From DASPMP01 sp035626995 (GTDB lineage: Bacteria > Gemmatimonadota > Gemmatimonadetes > Gemmatimonadales > Gemmatimonadaceae): 6,489 bases of DNA. The notes under the pieces are model-generated. The model was not told where the DNA came from. It searched no databases and saw only the letters and a list, made by a program, of their open reading frames with translations. Shown in pieces: positions 1 through 6,232 of this stretch; positions within the stretch are counted from its first letter, which is position 1, and every line of letters begins with the position of its first letter. The stretch covers positions 1-6,489 of the forward strand of contig DASPMP010000101.1 of the NCBI GenBank assembly GCA_035626995.1, in the 5' to 3' direction. The translations under genes and the position numbers were made by a program.

Positions 1-1
1 A

Positions 2-1738
2 ACCGCCGCGGCCGCGGAGGAGACCTCGCGGTCCATCGAGAGCGTGACGGCCACGGCGCGCGACATGTCCACATCCGCCGCGCAGCTGTCCACGGGCATG
101 GCGGAAATGAGCGCGTCGATCAAGACGGTGACCCAGGACAGCGAGGCGCTGGCGAGTTCGGTCACCGAGATTGCCGCGGCGATCGAAGAGATGAGTCGGG
201 TGACGGACTCCGTACGGGGGAACGCCGACGATCTCGCCGCGGCCGCGGAACAGACGTCCAGCTCGATCACCGCCATGGCGTCGTCCGTGGAACAGGTGGG
301 CGCCAGTACCGAAAACATGGCAGGGCTGGTGGAGGAGATGGGGACCGCGCTGGAGGAAACGTCCCGGTCCATCGATTCCGTGGCGCAGAACGCGGACGTC
401 ATTTCGCGGTCGATGGACAGCGCGGCGAACAGCGCCACGCAGCTGGATCGGTCCATTCGCTCGGTCGGCGGCCTGGTTCGCGAGGCGGCGGACATTGCCG
501 GACGTCTCACCACGGAAGCGCGCCAGGGGGGCGAGTCCATTACCCGCTCCATCGACAGCTTCGGTCGGGTGCGGGAATCCATGTCGCAATCCGCGGCGGT
601 CGTGCGCGAGGCCGGCAAGCGCGCGGGGCAGATCAGCTCGATCGTCGATACGATCAACCTCATCGCCGAGCGGACCAACCTGCTCTCGCTGAACGCGTCC
701 ATCGAGGCCGCGCGTGCGGGTGAGGCCGGTCGGGGATTCGCGGTGGTTGCGGAGGAGATTCGCAACCTCGCGGACCGCAGTGCCAAGGCCACCGCGGAGA
801 TCGCCGGCATCATCCGGGAACTGCAATCCGTAGTGCAGGAGGCGGTCACGACATCGTCCGAAGGGCAGCGCGTTGCGGACGATGCAGGCAAGGTCGCCGA
901 AGCCGGGGCCGATGCCTTGCGACGCATCCTGTCAGGCATCGAGGGAACGACGAACCGCATCGACCAGATCAGTCGTGCGTCGGATGAACAGCTTCAGGCA
1001 GGACAGAATGTGCTGAACGTCGTGGCAACGGCGGCGACGCAGGCCCGCCAGGCCGCGGGCGCCACCACGGAGCAGGCGAAGGCAGTGCAGGGGGTCGTGC
1101 GCACGGCTGGCCAGATGCGCGTCATGTCCCAGGAGGTCGCGAAGGCCGTCGCTTCCCAGGCACAGTCATCCCGCGAGATCATCAAGGCCGCGGAGAGCAG
1201 CGCGACGCTCGCGTCGCAGGTGCGGCGCTCCACCGCCGAGATGGCGTCGTCTGCACAGCAGATCACGCAGGCGACGGACGGCCTGCGGCGAGGTGCCATG
1301 ACGACTGCCCGTGCGCTGTCGGAACAGGCGACCGCGGGCGCACAGATCACCAACGAAGCGCAGCGACTCACCACGATGGCGGCAGGAGTCACGAATGCCA
1401 TGATCGAGCAATCCACCGCGATGGGTCAGATCAGCAAGGCCACTGAGGAGGTACGCCGCCAGAGTGAACAGACGACGCGTGCCATTGCAGAACAGGCGCG
1501 CGCGGCAACGGACCTGCAGACGGCGGCGTCGAACGTCGCGCAGCAGGTGACGCTCATTACCCGTGCGAACCGCGAGCAGTCACAGAACAGTGCCGCGATG
1601 TTGCAGGTGCTCACGGACGTCAAACGCCTCGCGGACAACGAATCCCGCGGCACCGCGGAGATCGGGATGATGTCCGCGGCACTGGTGGAGCAGGCACGCG
1701 CCTTTGACCAGGGCGGAGGGAGCGCGTACACCACCTGA
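2..1738 (+). CDS. Methyl-accepting chemotaxis protein, 3' part (5' end outside window)
   Basis: This is a receptor that controls the kinase CheA through CheW and is adapted by methylation. The frame is open to the window edge, so the N-terminus and any ligand or membrane domain are missing; 578 residues are visible. Counting from the GTG at 44 as residue 1, the hairpin tip spans about residues 198-262. It includes the core ERTNLLSLNASIEAARAGE (209-227), then GRGFAVVAEEIRNLADRS. The residues equivalent to the E. coli Tsr CheA/CheW contacts are kept (L213, L216, N217, I220, E221, R224, V234). Both arms are Ala/Ser/Gln/Glu-rich coiled coil with no hydrophobic membrane segment in the visible part. 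Many EE, EQ and EM pairs are candidate methylation or deamidation sites for the CheR and CheB encoded downstream. The arm after the tip is about 325 residues, far longer than the roughly 126 of Tsr. The C-terminus ends Gly-Gly-Gly-Ser-Ala-Tyr-Thr-Thr and has no NWETF-type tether. The stop codon overlaps the next start by one base. Confidence 0.96.
   Translation, partial: TAAAAEETSRSIESVTATARDMSTSAAQLSTGMAEMSASIKTVTQDSEALASSVTEIAAAIEEMSRVTDSVRGNADDLAAAAEQTSSSITAMASSVEQVGASTENMAGLVEEMGTALEETSRSIDSVAQNADVISRSMDSAANSATQLDRSIRSVGGLVREAADIAGRLTTEARQGGESITRSIDSFGRVRESMSQSAAVVREAGKRAGQISSIVDTINLIAERTNLLSLNASIEAARAGEAGRGFAVVAEEIRNLADRSAKATAEIAGIIRELQSVVQEAVTTSSEGQRVADDAGKVAEAGADALRRILSGIEGTTNRIDQISRASDEQLQAGQNVLNVVATAATQARQAAGATTEQAKAVQGVVRTAGQMRVMSQEVAKAVASQAQSSREIIKAAESSATLASQVRRSTAEMASSAQQITQATDGLRRGAMTTARALSEQATAGAQITNEAQRLTTMAAGVTNAMIEQSTAMGQISKATEEVRRQSEQTTRAIAEQARAATDLQTAASNVAQQVTLITRANREQSQNSAAMLQVLTDVKRLADNESRGTAEIGMMSAALVEQARAFDQGGGSAYTT
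17..457 (+). repeat. 28-residue coiled-coil repeat, N-terminal arm of the MCP
   Basis: A motif of the form E-[EMT]-[TS]-x-x-x-[IV]-x-x-V recurs every 28 residues (84 bases, four heptads) before the hairpin tip. Counting from the GTG at 44 as residue 1, the final V of each copy falls at 1, 29, 57, 85, 113 and 141. The copies EETSRSIESV (bases 17-46) and EETSRSIDSV (353-382) are almost identical and lie exactly 336 bases, four periods, apart. A weaker copy around ESITRSIDSF (from base 533) is out of register by about four residues. This is an internal protein repeat seen directly in the sequence. It reflects the packing of the receptor's helical bundle and is not a mobile or regulatory DNA repeat. 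Confidence 0.7.
980..1660 (+). repeat. 28-residue coiled-coil repeat, C-terminal arm of the MCP
   Basis: After the hairpin tip a motif [ES]-Q-x-x-x-x-x-x-[IV] recurs at exactly 28-residue spacing. Counting from the GTG at 44 as residue 1, the acidic or Ser residue lies at 315, 343, 371, 399, 427, 455, 483 and 511, with a possible weak ninth copy at 539. Examples are SDEQLQAGQNV, TTEQAKAVQGV, LSEQATAGAQI, IEQSTAMGQI and AEQARAATDL. The copy at 399 has EM in place of EQ. The first copy, ISRASDEQLQAGQNV, matches the usual post-tip methylation helix of MCPs. The others look like periodic copies of it. Whether all of them are methylated cannot be told from sequence. Confidence 0.7.
1715..1720 (+). 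promoter_or_regulatory. Possible Shine-Dalgarno for the PAS-HEAT gene
   Basis: GGAGGG matches the anti-Shine-Dalgarno well but ends 17 bases before the ATG at 1738, longer than the usual 5-9. The start may depend mainly on ribosomes finishing the MCP gene, whose stop overlaps it in TGATG. The function is inferred and uncertain. Confidence 0.35.
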
Positions 1739-4197
1739 TGTCGCAGAGACGTAAGTCCGTCGGGGTGTTCACGACGGATCGGGCGCTGGTCATTCAAACG
1801 TGGGATCCGTGGCTTTCCGAAGCGACGGGCATCGCGGAGAGCACGGCGTGCGGCACCCCGCTGGCGGAGCTGTATCCGGAATTACTCGAGCGCGGGCTGC
1901 TCTCCCGCCTGCGCCGGGTCGCGGATGAAGGGAATGTCGAAGTCCTCGCGCCCGCCTTTCACCAGTACCTGCTGCCCTGCGCGCCGCTCGATGCATCGTC
2001 GCCCTTCAAACGGATGCGACAGCACGTGACGCTCGCTCCATTGCGAACCGGGACCAGCATCGACGGCGTCGTTGTCACCATCGAGGATGTGACCTCGCGT
2101 CTGCAGCGGGAGCAGGACCTGGCAGTTCAGCTCGAGAGTCATGACGAAGAAGTGCGGCTGAAGGCCGCACAGGCGCTGGCCACCGCCGGCGGTACTTCGG
2201 CCCTTTCGGACGCACTCGCCGATCGCAGCTGGCGCGTCCGGCGCGCGGCCGCGGACAGCCTGGCTCGCACGAGTGGGACCCAGGCCGTCGATACGCTCAT
2301 CGAGGCAATTCGCGAACGGCACCAGGACCCGGCCGTTCTGAACTCCGCGCTCACGGCGCTCGCACGGTCGCGGCAGGACGTCGTCGGCGCCGTCGTGAGC
2401 CTGCTCTCGCTCGATGATGCGGCGGTCCGCACGTACGCCGCGCTCGCCCTGGGATTGCTCGAGGATTCTCGCGCCGTGCCACCGCTCCTGGATCTGCTGT
2501 CGGACGCGGACACGAATGTCCGGTACCACGCCATCGAAGCGCTCGGACGGATTGGCGACCCGAGTGCAGCCGGCCCGCTGGTGGAAATCGCGGAATCACG
2601 CGACTTCTTCCTGTCATTTGCGGCGCTCGACGCGCTGGCGCTCATCGGAGAATCGTTTGTGGCGTCGCGCCTGCTTCCGCTGCTGGATGACGATGTGCTT
2701 CGTGCGCCAGCGGCCCTCACGATCGGCGCGATCGCCGGCGAAGAGATTGCTGGAGCGCTGGCCCCATTGCTGTCTCCGAAATTTCCTGATCCCATCGTCA
2801 TCGCGAAGGCGCTCGTCGCCATCGACGCGCGGCTGAACCGCGGGGGGACAGGGCAGAGCGGCGTTGGCGATCGCGTGCGAATGCACGCACCGCAAGAAAC
2901 CGCGGGGATGTTCGTACAACGCCTGGTCGCCCTCGGCGATGTTGAGGCGGAAGCTGTGGCCGTGGTGCTCGCCTGGTTGCAGGCGGATGGTATCGAAGAT
3001 GCCCTCGCCTCGCTCCTCGAGCGTGATGGTACGCGGCAACGGGCGAGCCTGTTGCTGGCGCAGCGCGGCGTCGCGGCGGTCGACGCATTGCTTCGTGCGC
3101 TGCGTCAGGGTGATGCCGCGGTCCAGCAAGCGTGTGCCGTCGCGCTGGGCCGGATCGGCGATTCGCGTGCTCTTCCCGACCTGATGCACCTGCTGGGTGG
3201 GGAGCCGGAAGTCGCGATTGCTGCCGCCGGCGCGCTCGCGGCGCTGGGCGACCGCGGCGCCTTTGAGCGGCTGCTCTCGCAACTCGGTCATCCGCACGCC
3301 ATGGTGCGTCAGGCCGCGGTGTCCGCACTGAACTCCATTGGGCACCGGGATACGGAGTGGGCAGTTGCATCGCGGTTGACCGATCCCGACCCGCGGGTGC
3401 GAGAGAGCGCGGCGCGCATCTCCGGCTACTTCGGATTCCGGTCCGCGCTCGGACCATTGCTCGCGCTCGCGCATGATCCCGACGAATCGGTGCGACGGGC
3501 AGCGGTGGAGCACCTTGCCAACTACGACGACGAAGAGGCAGCGCGGACCATTCACGCCGCGGTGGAGAACGATCCTGCCGTCAGTGTGCGTTCCGCCGCA
3601 ATCCGTGCGCTCGGCCAGGTGGAAACGCCAGGCGCCATCGAGGCGCTGACCAAGGCATGCGATGATGCGAACCTGTGGATCCGGTACTTCGCCGTTCGCA
3701 CGCTTGCCCGCCGCGGCGAGGTCGACGAGCAGACGCCTCAGGTGATGATCCGGCTTGCGATGAGCGATCCCATGCCCCCCGTACGCATTGCTGCGCTCGA
3801 CGCCATCGCGGACCTGAAGGAACATAGAGCGGCGACTGCGATTGCCACGTTGGCGGACGATTCCGAAACCGAGGTTGCCTGTGCTGCCGTGGCGACGCTG
3901 GGACGTATCGGTGGGGCAGAGCAGGAAGCGCTGCTGCTTGGATTGCTCGATCGTGGGCAACACGAACTCATTGCGGCCGCACTCGACGCCGTTGGGCGGC
4001 TGAAGGTCCGCCCTGCAGTGCCACGGCTGCGCGCGCTGGCACGGGAAAGTGACGACTGGGAGCTGCGCGTTCGCGCGGTTCAGGCGCTGGCCGACATCGG
4101 CGGTGACGATGCGACCTCCGCGCTGCTCGATCTCTCGCGCGTGGGACGGCTTCGCCGGCCGGTGAACGCCGCACTTCGCGCTGTCGGTGCCGCATGA
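1738..4197 (+). CDS. PAS domain protein with long HEAT-repeat array, chemosensory operon-associated
   Basis: This 819-residue protein has no predicted enzymatic motif. Residues about 8-127 look like a PAS domain: a first strand then TWDPWLSEATGI (21-32), GTPLAEL, and a closing beta section with HVTLAPL and VVVTIEDVTSR (111-121). Residues about 137-815 are some 20 HEAT-like repeats of about 30 residues, of the form D-x-x-V-R-x-x-A-x-x-A-L-x-x-I-G-D-x-x-A-x-x-x-L. Clear copies are DTNVRYHAIEALGRIGDPSA (258-277) and DESVRRAAVEHLANYDDEEA (582-601). A Gly-rich break around 368-380 divides the array. HEAT solenoids bind proteins, and PAS domains sense small ligands, redox state or partners. The inferred role is a sensory scaffold or adaptor for the receptor, CheR or CheB. 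As I recall, the M. xanthus Che7 cluster also contains a HEAT-repeat protein (Cpc7). The start overlaps the MCP stop (TGATG), with a GGAGGG at 1715-1720 rather far upstream. There is no signal peptide or membrane segment, so it is probably cytoplasmic. Confidence 0.9.
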   Translation: MSQRRKSVGVFTTDRALVIQTWDPWLSEATGIAESTACGTPLAELYPELLERGLLSRLRRVADEGNVEVLAPAFHQYLLPCAPLDASSPFKRMRQHVTLAPLRTGTSIDGVVVTIEDVTSRLQREQDLAVQLESHDEEVRLKAAQALATAGGTSALSDALADRSWRVRRAAADSLARTSGTQAVDTLIEAIRERHQDPAVLNSALTALARSRQDVVGAVVSLLSLDDAAVRTYAALALGLLEDSRAVPPLLDLLSDADTNVRYHAIEALGRIGDPSAAGPLVEIAESRDFFLSFAALDALALIGESFVASRLLPLLDDDVLRAPAALTIGAIAGEEIAGALAPLLSPKFPDPIVIAKALVAIDARLNRGGTGQSGVGDRVRMHAPQETAGMFVQRLVALGDVEAEAVAVVLAWLQADGIEDALASLLERDGTRQRASLLLAQRGVAAVDALLRALRQGDAAVQQACAVALGRIGDSRALPDLMHLLGGEPEVAIAAAGALAALGDRGAFERLLSQLGHPHAMVRQAAVSALNSIGHRDTEWAVASRLTDPDPRVRESAARISGYFGFRSALGPLLALAHDPDESVRRAAVEHLANYDDEEAARTIHAAVENDPAVSVRSAAIRALGQVETPGAIEALTKACDDANLWIRYFAVRTLARRGEVDEQTPQVMIRLAMSDPMPPVRIAALDAIADLKEHRAATAIATLADDSETEVACAAVATLGRIGGAEQEALLLGLLDRGQHELIAAALDAVGRLKVRPAVPRLRALARESDDWELRVRAVQALADIGGDDATSALLDLSRVGRLRRPVNAALRAVGAA
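2146..4182 (+). repeat. HEAT (PBS-lyase-type) repeat array, about 20 units in two blocks
   Basis: Units of about 28-32 residues cover residues 137-815 of the protein encoded at 1738-4197. By eye, unit starts lie near residues 137, 165, 197, 228, 259, 290, 319, 346, then after a break near 400, 429, 459, 491, 520, 551, 582, 613, 645, 679, 710, 741 and 774. Most units have the V-R-x-x-A-x-x-A-L core followed by a small-residue turn. Units near 319-350 and 400-455 are degenerate. The repeats are diverged at DNA level, so this is an old array and not a recent tandem expansion. Confidence 0.85.
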
Positions 4198-5150
4198 TGC
4201 AGCGGCGCGAACCACAGAGCGCAGTCTTTCGCTATGGGACGGAGAGCCTCAGCCTCCCGGTGGAGGTCTTCGTCCTGTTGCGTGATCTCATCGTCCGGCG
4301 CACGGGCGTGTATTTCGACGACAGCAAGCGTGGCTTTCTGGCGGACAAGCTGTCGGAAGGGGTGGCGTCCCTGGGCATGACGTCGTTCCTGGACTACTAC
4401 TACCTGCTCCGGTACGACACCGACGCGGGGCAACATTGGTCGCGGCTGATGGACTGGCTGGCGGTACCGGAAACGTATTTCTGGCGCCAACCCGAGCAGT
4501 TCGAGGCGCTCGCGCGCCTGGTGGCGCCGGCGCACTATGCGCGGCATCCGGGTGAACCACTGCGCATCTGGAGCGCGGCGTGCTGTTCGGGCGAGGAACC
4601 ACTCAGCATTGCCATCGCGCTGACCGAGGCGGGGCTGGGCAACCATCCGTGGGAGATTCATGCGTCGGATGGCAGTCCAGCGATGCTCCAGCGCGCGCGC
4701 CACGGCCGGTATTCGGAACGCGCTTTCCGGCAGCTGCCCATTGCGCTGCGCGACCGGTACTTCCGCGCCTGCAGCGACGGCACGTGGCAAGCCGATCCCG
4801 GGCTCACGCGGAACATTCGATGGACCCTCGCAAACCTTGCAAATCCGGTCGAGATCGCGCCCTTGGCATCGGCGCACGTGATCTACTGCCGCAACGTATT
4901 CATCTATTTCTCTGAGGACGCCATCCGATCCGTCGTAAAAGTATTTTCAGAGCGCATGCCCGAAACCGGGATCCTGTTCCTGGGCGCCTCGGAGGCGCTG
5001 ACCAGGCTCGGGGTCAACTTCGAGCTTGCTGAAATCGGAAGTGGCTTCGCGTATGTGAAGGGTGGCCAGCGACAGCGGGTCGAGGCCCTGAACGGCTCGA
5101 TGCCGTCGCAGGCAGATGCCGCGGCCACCGGCAAGGCGCGAACGGCATGA
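4194..5150 (+). CDS. cheR: Chemotaxis protein methyltransferase CheR
   Basis: CheR transfers methyl groups from S-adenosylmethionine (SAM) to glutamates on the MCP cytoplasmic helices, raising receptor activity during adaptation. The 318-residue product has the usual two parts. Residues about 20-90 form an N-terminal helical domain. Residues about 92-290 form the SAM-dependent Rossmann-like domain. Visible motifs are VPETYFWRQPEQF (91-103), the SAM loop IWSAACCSGEEPLSIAIAL (125-143), IHASDGSPAML (155-165) with the acidic D159, and VIYCRNVFIYF (229-239). The Cys-Cys in the SAM loop replaces the commoner Gly-Cys-[SA]-[ST], but the Gly-Glu-Glu-Pro is kept. The last 25 or so residues are a low-complexity Ala/Gln/Arg tail. 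There are no TPR repeats. The ATG at 4194 overlaps the HEAT gene stop by four bases (ATGA). A second ATG follows at once at 4197 and could be used instead. Confidence 0.97.
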   Translation: MMQRREPQSAVFRYGTESLSLPVEVFVLLRDLIVRRTGVYFDDSKRGFLADKLSEGVASLGMTSFLDYYYLLRYDTDAGQHWSRLMDWLAVPETYFWRQPEQFEALARLVAPAHYARHPGEPLRIWSAACCSGEEPLSIAIALTEAGLGNHPWEIHASDGSPAMLQRARHGRYSERAFRQLPIALRDRYFRACSDGTWQADPGLTRNIRWTLANLANPVEIAPLASAHVIYCRNVFIYFSEDAIRSVVKVFSERMPETGILFLGASEALTRLGVNFELAEIGSGFAYVKGGQRQRVEALNGSMPSQADAAATGKARTA

Positions 5151-6232
5151 CGCGGATGCTGAAAGTGCTGGTCGTCGACGATTCCGCGTTCGTGCGGAAG
5201 GTCGTCACCCAGATGCTCGCCCGCAGCCCCTTCATCGAGGTCGTGGGGATGGCGCGGGATGGCGCCGACGCGCTCGCGCAGGTGGAGCGGTTGCGGCCGG
5301 ACGTGATCACCCTGGATCTCGTGATGCCTGGCATGGGGGGCGTCGAGTTCCTTCGCGAGCAGATGAAGCGTCGTCCCATCCCGGTCGTCGTCTGCAGCAT
5401 CACGCACGAAAGCGGTGCCGTGGCGCTTGAAGCCCTCGAGGCGGGCGCGGTGGACTTCGTGCAGAAACCAACCGCCCTGGCGACAGACCGCATCTTCGAG
5501 ATTGCTGATGAACTCGTGGCCAAGGTGAAGGTTGCGGCGCACGTCGAGTTCGGGATGCGCGCACAGCCGGCCGCTACAGTTCCGATCGCACCGGCGGAGC
5601 AGAAGGCTCCGAGTGCGCCACGCGCCCTGCCGCGGGCGCTCGCGACGCCCGAGCTCATCGTGATCGGGATTTCTACCGGAGGACCCCAGGCGTTGCGGGA
5701 GATGATTCCGAGGCTTCCGGCGGAATTCCCTGTGCCGATCGCCATCGTTCTGCACATGCCGATCGGATACACCCGGATGTACGCACAGCGGCTGAACGAT
5801 GTGGCATCGCTGCGCGTCGCCGAAGCGGGGGAGGGAGATTCGCTGGATCCAGGGAGCGTCTACATCGCGCCGGCGGGACGGCATCTCCATGTCGGCAGGG
5901 ATGATGCTGGGCGGTTGTGCGTGCATCTCGACGTGAAACCGCTCGACACGCCGCATCGACCCGCGGTGGACGTGCTGTTCGAAACCGCCGCGGACACCTG
6001 CGGCGAGCGCGTCCTTGGCATCGTGATGACCGGAATGGGGAGTGACGGTCTCCGCGGAGCGACGCATATTAAGAGGCGGGGCGGGATGATCCTGACGGAG
6101 GCCGAGTCCTCCTGTGTCGTCTACGGTATGCCGCGTGCTGTTGATGAAGCCGACCTGAGTGATGCACACGTTTCCCTGGGCGAAATGGCTGGTCGAATGA
6201 TGGAAGTGGTGGGATGGCAAAGCTCCTCATAG
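5147..6232 (+). CDS. cheB: Chemotaxis response regulator protein-glutamate methylesterase CheB
   Basis: CheB removes methyl groups from receptor glutamyl methyl esters and deamidates receptor glutamines; phosphorylation by CheA activates it. The 361-residue protein has a receiver domain at about 5-122 with acidic D11 and D12, phosphoacceptor D57 in TLDLVMPGMGG, S84 and K107 in QKPT. An Ala/Pro-rich linker covers about 123-165. The C-terminal esterase domain covers about 168-355. The catalytic triad corresponding to E. coli S164, H190 and D286 is intact: S176 in GISTGGPQAL, H203 in VLHMPIGYT and D300 in MTGMGSDGL. Length and layout are normal for the family. The start overlaps the cheR stop by four bases (ATGA). 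An in-frame ATG at 5156 is a possible alternative that would remove only three residues. Its receiver domain implies a CheA partner encoded outside the window. Confidence 0.98.
   Translation: MTRMLKVLVVDDSAFVRKVVTQMLARSPFIEVVGMARDGADALAQVERLRPDVITLDLVMPGMGGVEFLREQMKRRPIPVVVCSITHESGAVALEALEAGAVDFVQKPTALATDRIFEIADELVAKVKVAAHVEFGMRAQPAATVPIAPAEQKAPSAPRALPRALATPELIVIGISTGGPQALREMIPRLPAEFPVPIAIVLHMPIGYTRMYAQRLNDVASLRVAEAGEGDSLDPGSVYIAPAGRHLHVGRDDAGRLCVHLDVKPLDTPHRPAVDVLFETAADTCGERVLGIVMTGMGSDGLRGATHIKRRGGMILTEAESSCVVYGMPRAVDEADLSDAHVSLGEMAGRMMEVVGWQSSS

Noticed and set aside
44..46. GTG at 44 as the true start of the MCP
   Set aside because: The frame is open back to the window edge. The upstream codons encode AAAAEETSRSIES, which continues the 28-residue coiled-coil repeat, so the gene begins outside the window.
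2414..2836. Overlapping + strand open frame within the HEAT gene
   Set aside because: Its product is Arg/Ser/Cys-rich with no domain and it lies entirely inside the well-supported HEAT repeats in another frame.
1738..4197. Phycobilisome lyase function for the HEAT-repeat protein
   Set aside because: The repeats resemble the PBS-lyase HEAT-like family, but that signature is shared by many non-lyase scaffold proteins. The PAS domain and che context do not suggest bilin attachment.
2614..4215. Long antisense open frame (533 codons) opposite the HEAT gene
   Set aside because: Its product is Arg/Gln/Cys-rich with no recognisable domain. It lies wholly opposite a convincing repeat protein and is the expected by-product of GC-rich codon usage.
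4904..6220. Long antisense open frame (438 codons) opposite cheR and cheB
   Set aside because: It covers the conserved CheB catalytic regions in the opposite strand, its product is His/Arg-rich and shows no family motif; it is a GC-driven shadow.
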